From contig JAQMRL010000001.1 in assembly GCA_035578175.1 (NCBI GenBank), positions 436,950,639 to 437,014,638 on the forward strand: DNA of 64,000 bases. Reading direction: 5' to 3'. The notes under the pieces were generated by a model that was given only the letters and a program-made list of their open reading frames with translations, did no database searches and had not been told where the DNA came from. The position numbers were made by a program, and so were the translations under genes. Positions 57,171 to 64,000 of this stretch are shown here, piece after piece. Source of the stretch: Catonia carolina (Eukaryota; Arthropoda; Insecta; Hemiptera; Achilidae). Each line of letters begins with the position of its first letter. Within the stretch, counting starts at the first letter, position 1.

Positions 57171-57392
57171 CCATGGGCGTACCCAGTATCAAATCTAGTA
57201 AGGGGGGGCAAGCCATGGTCGTTCAGGTTGTAATATTTTAAAGATGTAAGTATTTTAGACCTTGTAAGGTGCTTCGCGTTGGGCGCCAAAATGTAATGTG
57301 CCCGGTTCCAAATAATTAACTGCCCTAAATTTAAGCTAGCAAAAAAATGGAGTTAAATAAAAAACAGAATTTTAAGGTTAAGCTAAGAAAAA

Positions 57393-60300
57393 GCCTGTAA
57401 CCCCTAGAGGGCGCGTCCTCAGGTGGCGGATAGGGGGATGCCTCCCAATATTGCACCCAATATTGATTATCCCTCCTACCACCGTAGGAGGGAAATGAAA
57501 TACCTCCCGCGGACCAACAGGTAACCGGGGCGTCTGTACCCAGATTGGGCGGCCCCAAACAGCGTCTGATCTCAGAATGGGCGGCTGAAATGGAAAGGAA
57601 TAAACCTCAAATTCTGGTCCTCCTAGTAAGGGGGTTGTGCGATAGGCTAGTATCCTATCCACGGAAAAATTACTTTACTTGCAGTACCCAAGATAGCCTC
57701 GGACAGGACAGGAACATTGGAAATATAAATAGGAAACGAAATAAATTACGAAATTGGATTGCGGAAAAGTTAAAAATAGCAACGTGGAATGTTAGAGGAA
57801 TCAACAATAAAGAAACCGAATTATGTAAGATACTACAGAATAAAAACATAAATATCGCTGTTGTAACAGAAACAAAAAAGAAGTTAACTGGCTTAAAATA
57901 TGTTGAAGATTATGCTGTGTTTTATAGTGGGGTGGATAGCCATAGCAGAGCGGCCAAAGGTGTGGCAATATTTGTTGATAAGAAATGGGAACGGAAAATA
58001 AAAGATTACAAATATGTTAACGAACGGATAATCACTGTGAAATTCAAACATGATCGAGGATGCCTAGTCGTTATAGGGGTTTATGCCCCAGAAGAGGGAA
58101 AGGATGAGGAGACTGCTTTGTTTTATGATTGTTTACAAAAAGAACTGGAAACCTACAACAAAAAAGGTAGTGTATTAGTAATCGGAGATCTTAATGCGAG
58201 AGTGGGAAACGAACCAATACCCAATGTTGTAGGAACCTTTGGAGAAACAACAAGAAATAGGAATGGAGAAGTTCTCAGAGAGTTTGCCACATACAATGAA
58301 CTGAAAGTGATGAACACGTTTTTTTGGAAAAAGGACATACACAAATATACATGGGCCGCACGTGGAAGCAAATCGCTGATCGACAATGTGATTGCTAACA
58401 AGAACATAGCAAAGCAAATCACAGATACAAGTGTTTTTCGTGGCTGTGATATATATTCAGACCACTATTTGGTTATAGGAAAAATAGAATTATACACGAA
58501 ATGGAAGAAAAACAAAAAACAGAAGCAAACAAATGGGAACAGTGATGAAGTCTTTAAAGTGCATCTCTTAGAAGAAGACAGTGTGAAATACTTATATCAA
58601 GAACGTGTGAATCAACATCTTCAAAACATACCTACAGATGACAGCAACATTGAGATGGAATGGAATAACATCAAGAACATCATAGTTAAAGCCGCAGAGG
58701 AAGCTCTTGGTCGGAAAAATAGATATAGGAAAAGAAAAGGTGTCAAGATTTGGACCAAGGAGGTAGAAGCAGTAGTCAATGAGAAAAACGAAAAATACAA
58801 AAAATATTTAGGGAATCAAACACCTTACTATAAAGAGGAATACAAGAGAGCAAGAAATGAAGCCTCAAGATTAGTAAGAAGAGCCCATCAACAATCTTTG
58901 GATACGTTCATTGGGACTATTGAACATGACTTACATGGAAGGCAATCGCTAGCATATAAAGTAATGAAAGTATTCAACAAAACTGAAAGAGACTCGATTA
59001 GAGTAAACTGCATAAGTACAGAGGAATGGGTAGAACATTATAGAAAACTATGGTATGAGGATGTTGAACCAGTTGCTATCGAAGCTCACTGTGAAGGATA
59101 CTGTGTTGACCAGATAACCATGGAAGAACTATCAGAAGCATTGAAGGGCACAAAGAACCGGAAAGCTCCGGGATTGAATGGACTGAACGCGGAATTATTG
59201 AAGTGTGGAGGGGTGTTGCTACACCTGCGAATTTTACATTTCTTTAATATGTGTTGGAAATATCACATAGTTCCCAAAGAATGGTTAGAAGCAAAGGTTA
59301 TTTCCCTCTATAAAAAAGAGGGTAGAACGGACCCAAATAATTACAGAGGTATCAGTTTGCTGGACACCACCTATAAAGTATATGCAAGAATAATCAATTC
59401 AAGACTAAGGAGGATTATGGATAGTTTGATTTCAGAGGAACAGATGGGTTTCAGAAAACGAAGGTAATGCTCAGATGCAATTTTTACCATGAACCAAATT
59501 ATATCAAAAAGACGAGAGTTTAACCTTGAAACTCATCTAGCATTTATAGACTTTATGAAGGCGTTCGACTCTGTCAATCGTAATCTCTTATGGTCTATAC
59601 TTGAATCTAAAGGATACCCAAAGCATATTATTCAAGTTATGAAGGGATTATATGAGGGGACAACAATCCGTCTGCAAGTAAATGATAAGGTAACAGAAGC
59701 CATCTTGGTAAATAAGGGAGTTCGACAGGGCTGCAGTATGTCACCGACTTTATTTAACATATATATAGACGACATGTTGCAAACATGGAAAATAGGCATT
59801 AATTCAGGAATACAACTCTCAGAACAGATGAAGCTCAATCACATGATCTATGCAGATGACTTGGTATTAATACAACAAAGCGAAGACGAGTTACAGAAAG
59901 CGGTTTTTATGTTAGACAAAATGTCTGATAAATATAATTTGAAAATATCGCAGACAAAAACTAAAACTATGGCATTTAAAGGAAAATACACCGTAAGAAC
60001 TAAAATAGAATTAGGAGGAAGAGTGCTTGAACAAGTCTCTCATTTCAAATATCTTGGTAATGATGTTTCGTATGACTTTAACAAAGATGTGCTTTACAAA
60101 CTATCTAAATTTCAAAGCATTTGTGGCAATATACATAAACATCTGAAACGGAAAACAAGAAAAGATACGAGACTTAAGTTTTACGATACAATTGCTGTCC
60201 CTACTTTGATATATGGCAGTGAGTCCTGGATACATACAAAAAAGGTAGACAGCAAAATCCAGGCTGCAGAAATGAGATTCTTACGAAGTGTATATGGATG

Positions 60301-60558
60301 CAGCCGAAGAGATAGGCTACGAAATGAAGAAATTAGAAAAACACTGAATGCTTTACCGTTGCTAGACAAAATCAAGCAGAACAGGAGCAGATGGTGCAGC
60401 CATTTGAATCGCATGCCAGGCGAGAGAATACCAAAAGCCGCCAGAAACTACAAACCTACAGGAAGAAGAGATATAGGACGACCGAGGAACAGATGGGTAC
60501 CGGAACAGGTTCAAGAAACCTAATCCTTGGAAGTGAAGAAGAAGAAGAAGAAGAAGAA
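57393..60558 (+). mobile_element. RTE-like LINE, near full length (3166 bp)
   Basis: Begins GCCTGTAACCCCTAGAGG, with a GC-rich 5' UTR, one long ORF and a (GAA)n 3' end. GCTAAGAAAAA flanks it exactly at 57382-57392 and 60559-60569 (11 bp). Size, single ORF, APE endonuclease followed by RT, and simple-repeat tail all fit the RTE clade; that clade call is from family knowledge, not a search. Confidence 0.88.
57545..60523 (+). pseudogene. LINE endonuclease-reverse transcriptase with one in-frame stop
   Basis: One frame throughout, broken only by TAA at 59465-59467, between GFRK and CSDAIF in the RT fingers/palm. Endonuclease: WNVRG (81-85), ET (109-110), GDLNA (214-218), SDHYL (305-309). RT: KAPGLNG (Asn where Asp is usual), DPNNYRGISLLDTTYKV, box A FIDFMKAFDSVNR, RQGCSMSPTLFNIYIDD, catalytic YADD at 59849-59860, SESWIHTKK, and C-terminal GRRDIGRPRNRW. 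First Met at 57545 lies in the 5' UTR-like part, so the native start may be further in. A single stop and otherwise intact motifs indicate a young copy. Confidence 0.88.
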
Positions 60559-60780
60559 GCTAAGAAAAACAAAATTTAATCATATAGAATTTAGAATAAG
60601 ATACAAAAATGAGAGTTTACTTAGTAATACATTAAATATATTTTTTAAATAATTTATGATTTGATTCCTTTCCTTTTGTTTAAGTAATATTAATTTAACA
60701 GATTTTAAAGTTTATTTATCGTTTATTTTAAAATTAAAATATTTTACCACAATGATGGTCCATGCTGTTCACTTTTGATC

Positions 60781-60846
60781 TGTCCGTCTGCATTAGCAGT
60801 AATTGCAGAACAGTCGGACGTTAAACCAAAAAAAAAAAAAAAAAAA
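60781..60846 (+). mobile_element. 5'-truncated SINE, tail module T2 only
   Basis: CCGTCTGCATTAGCAGTAAT ... GACGTTAAACC and an A run. TTTGATC occurs just before and just after, a plausible 7-bp target duplication. Confidence 0.75.
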
Positions 60847-60849
60847 TTT

Positions 60850-62225
60850 GATCGTCGATATTATTATCTTGTTGGAGGTTCTTAGTTCTTGATGATCTGA
60901 GACCATCCTCAAATAAAATATAATGGTTTCGTTGAATTATATACTGAACAACTCCATTAACCTTCGATGTTCGATTGTTCCTTCACTCGCGCATTTATAT
61001 TTAATAATTATAATCTCATTGGTTGAAATTTAACCGCACTATTTTATTTAAACTTTTTGAACATGAAGCCGAATTCAAACACAGTTGATTTACATTATTT
61101 ATTTAATTTAATTGTTATCACTGTGGATTTACTGTTCATCATGTTTCAAAGATATATAAAATATTTAAATAGTCATTAAAGATATCTACATAATTTATAT
61201 TTTTTTATAATAGACAAGGTAACAAGCTCAAAATATCATTAGGCACACACATATGATTTAGGTTGGTACCGTTACTTGCTATACCGTATTTTTACTTGAT
61301 GTGATTAGTGTTGGTACGCCTGTTTTTTCAATAAAAGAAACCCAGTATTCTAATTTGCTACAACCTCTAGATTGTTTTCGAGTTTTACACATTTCTTTGT
61401 AGTATACAACCAATTATTCGCTTCATAACCATTTAATTATTATTTTTGCTTGGGGGGGGCAACTGCCCCTGCCCCTCTCTGGGTACACCCATGACCACAG
61501 CAATTACGTTAATCATTAAAATTTCAGGATTATTATTGGTACGTAACACACTAGCAAAGTGTTCGCGCTTAATTGGGCTTATTGTTAGTATTAGAAAGAA
61601 ACTTTAAACAATCTGGTGTAGTTTTTTTATATTTTACTTTAAGAATACGAATACCGATTTTCAGAATTACAGCTCTTTGGGAAGAAATATAATTTTTTTG
61701 TGTTGCTACCTCCTACTCAATAAGACTAAGTGATGAAAGTTCATAAAATGCTTTCCTTTTTTCAACTTTGAAAAACAAATATACCAAATATCAACGTAAA
61801 AAATTAGGCGAGTGAGTGAGTCGGCCAGTCATCCAATGACGGCTTTCATTTATTTATTTATACAAATAAAATTTAATCACGTGAATTATACAAAGAAAGG
61901 AGATGAAGGACGGTCTTCAAATCTTTATAATTATAGCGATCTAGTCTAAAGAATGAGTAATTTTGTTTTAACTTAAATTTTTACTATTTACATTACTATT
62001 ACAAGTATTCATAGAAGAACCTCTGTAATTAATTTAAATGGACAATTATTTATAGTACAATATATTGTGCACTAAAAAAATTAAAACATTTAACACAAAT
62101 TCTTATCGTGCACTAACAATGCTCTGCTTTCAATCTAACAATGGTCTTCAAATCTGAGAAAATTATTTCCAATACCTACTTTTGAAAATATAACAGTTGC
62201 CCTAATGCAACAATTTTGTTTGTTT
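60850..62225. other. Intergenic AT-rich sequence
   Basis: No supported gene. Confidence 0.4.
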
Positions 62226-62452
62226 TTAGCTTTTATTTGGTATTGAAAACAGTAAACTATTGACAACGATCGCACAAACGAAACCGCATCTTTAGGCATG
62301 ATATTTTTGAACAGGGACCCCCCCAGTGGAGTTTTTTCAGGAATGGCTTAAGGCTGGTGGTCACCATATAAAGTCGCTTGATCTACCAGTGTTGCTTAAT
62401 AATTAATAGCGACTTTCTACCAGCTGACTGAATGGCCTGGCCTGGAGGTATA
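62226..62452 (+). repeat. Interspersed repeat R62, copy 2
   Basis: Matches 8950-9202 (TTTTTAGCTTTTATTTGGTA; GAACAGGGACCC; GCGACTTTCTACCAGCTGAC; GGCCTGGCC). Confidence 0.6.
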
Positions 62453-63195
62453 CTGAAAAAATAGCTAAAAATATCTGCGTTGCATCGTTGAGCAAAAAAA
62501 GGTGTACCTTTCTTTACAATAATAAACAAAAACGGTGGTAACAAAATTATAAAAATCAGATACTGTATTAGCTGTTTTTAAAACCTAATTACCCGCCGGA
62601 TATCTGAATTATTATAGTCTTGATACGATTATTTCAATAAATTATTAATAATATGCTAAATTTTTCATGTAATCAGTGCATTTACTACACTTAATAAATA
62701 ATTTTACTGAAATAAAATTTGTGTAAGTAGTTTCATTTTAAAAATGATGTATACTAATATGATTTGAGATTGGCCATATAAAAATTTTATAATAAATTTA
62801 TTAACGGTATACTTAACTGTAATTTTCATTATAAAAATTTATTTAAAAGAAAAAATAAATAAATTAAAAAAATACTAAACTGATTATATAGCTTATAATG
62901 TGTTCGGAATAAAATATAAGTATAAATTGCATTAATATTCAAAGATGCATTATGCTAATTTATTGCCAAGTTAAGATTCAACCGTCAAAAGGACCACATA
63001 TTTCTTTACTTTATATGGAAGGCTGGTCGACTGTTACTGAGTAAAAGCTATTAAAAAGAAATGGTTTTATGTAATAACAATCTGTCGTTAAATTAAAAGG
63101 ATATTTTTTTAGGGATTATTTTTCAACGAAAATATCATATTTAGTGATTAAATAATAATACAATTTTGGATAAAAGTTAGCGAATGATTATAAAA
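62453..63195. other. Intergenic AT-rich sequence
   Basis: No supported feature. Confidence 0.4.
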
Positions 63196-63199
63196 TTAA

Positions 63200-63917
63200 A
63201 GGGAGACTGTACTTTGTATCCCGCCAATGTTAAATTTACTATTTTTAGGTACATTTTTCGTAGGATTGGTAAAAGATAGGGAAATTAAACTTTACATACT
63301 ATAGGTGTCGGGTTTGTTCTCGAGCTACTGACATTTTTTCAATCTAATCTTTGAACCATACCATGTTGTTTTTAAAAAATTACGAATAACATACAATTTT
63401 TACAAATTGTTCTCCACGTGTTTTGCGTATTACTAATTTTTGGAGCACCTGAGGAAGTCATAAAAATGTCGGTATATGTGGCTATACAAGATAATTAACT
63501 GGTAAAAATTTCATTCTGGTAGATTTATTGGTTTCTGAGAAAAATGTACCTTAGTGTTAAAATTCTAAATTAACGGGAAAAGGTAAGAAACAAGAAGGCA
63601 CAAATCAAAAACAATATGTACACAAACAAGTAATTTCCCATCAACAGTTATTTATAAAGCTGAACCAACAGCTAAGAATGGGTATTAAAAACAGTGATGC
63701 AGATATTTTAAAAACTAAAATTCTCTTTGCACTAAAACGAGCAGTATAAAATTATGAAAAAATATTCGGTCTTCGTAACCTGATAAAAACTTAATTAAAA
63801 TAAAAAAAAAATTTGGGGTAATTTTATGTTTCTCTGGTAGATCTAGGCCTAAACTGTTGAGAAACACAAAAAACGAAAAATCGAAATTTTGAGTTAAAAT
63901 CATCGTGCAATCTCCCT
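63200..63917 (+). mobile_element. TTAA-MITE copy 5
   Basis: 718 bp with TTAA at 63196-63199 and 63918-63921. Ends AGGGAGACTGTAC and GTGCAATCTCCCT. Confidence 0.85.
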
Positions 63918-63937
63918 TTAAACACGTACATTTCATT

Positions 63938-64000
63938 GTTGTTGTTTAGGTCTTCAGCCGAAAGGCTGGTTTGAACCTCTAGAGGTCTAAGTAAAACAAG
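63938..64000 (-). mobile_element. SINE-B, cut by the window end
   Basis: GTTGTTGTTTAGGTCTTCAG then GCCGAAAGGCTGGTTTGAAC: the reversed tail of the family, entering from outside the window. Confidence 0.75.

Larger units (their letters stand above)
57174..61492. other. Possible hAT-like terminal sequences around the LINE (tentative)
   Basis: ATGGGCGTACCCAG followed by a G-run at 57174-57212, and its inverted counterpart (GGGGGGGG ... CTGGGTACACCCAT) at 61453-61492. hAT-type elements often start with similar strings and G-runs. No clear 8-bp duplication is seen. Without the LINE the unit would be about 1.15 kb. Confidence 0.3.

Noticed and set aside
57331..57662. Minus ORFs rich in Pro/Gly
   Set aside because: Antisense of the GC-rich LINE 5' UTR and ORF start.
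58153..58422. Minus ORFs over the LINE endonuclease
   Set aside because: Antisense shadows of the real plus-strand frame.

Overview
The window is about 70% AT and behaves like part of a large, repeat-rich insect genome. The basis is one insect/arthropod-type spliced gene, several animal non-LTR retrotransposon families, tRNA-derived SINEs, MITEs and long microsatellites. I see no prokaryotic operons, rRNA or CRISPR. I cannot name the species; a hemipteran or other large-genome insect would fit.

The only host gene I can reconstruct lies on the minus strand from 28086 down to 3369. Four coding exons (28086-27852, 23220-23019, 16207-16058, 3510-3369) have canonical GT-AG borders and compatible phases. 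Joined, they give a 242-residue secreted protein of the DM4/DM12 type (Pfam DM4_12): signal peptide, RxKR site, four conserved-looking cysteines. Its three introns (about 4.6, 6.8 and 12.5 kb) are packed with mobile elements. A 29-nt coding exon of a second gene may lie at 42413-42441 on the plus strand, with weak support.

Nearly all the rest is layered transposon sequence. The main families are: (1) a ~310-bp tRNA-headed SINE (SINE-1, about 12 copies); (2) a ~395-bp SINE-like family (SINE-B, about 10 copies) with 11-bp target duplications and a 3' tail matching the LINE at 30.1-31.0 kb; (3) tRNA-headed SINEs that mix heads and two tail modules; (4) a ~720-bp TTAA-flanked MITE (5 copies); (5) a Helentron/DINE-like family with an ACTTTCTCTTGCC subterminal inverted repeat, a 3' hairpin and a central (TG)n tract (6 copies); (6) RTE-like LINEs, including a 3.17-kb near-full-length copy at 57393-60558 with 11-bp target duplications and one in-frame stop; (7) jockey-like and other LINE 3' ends; (8) a broken Tc1/mariner-type transposon with perfect 27-bp inverted repeats, and two TA-type MITEs.

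Target duplications give a relative order of insertion at several places: LINE in SINE-1 (7.6 and 39.2 kb), LINE in the Helentron-like element (14.2 kb), LINE in a LINE tail (18.5 kb), mariner in jockey (28.4 kb), SINE in a LINE relic (41.6 kb). The most unusual items are a candidate hammerhead ribozyme fold at 38398-38441 in a small repeated element, the LINE/SINE shared tail, the head/tail-swapped SINEs, and a decayed copy of a widespread insect protein family of unknown function at 33.7-34.6 kb.
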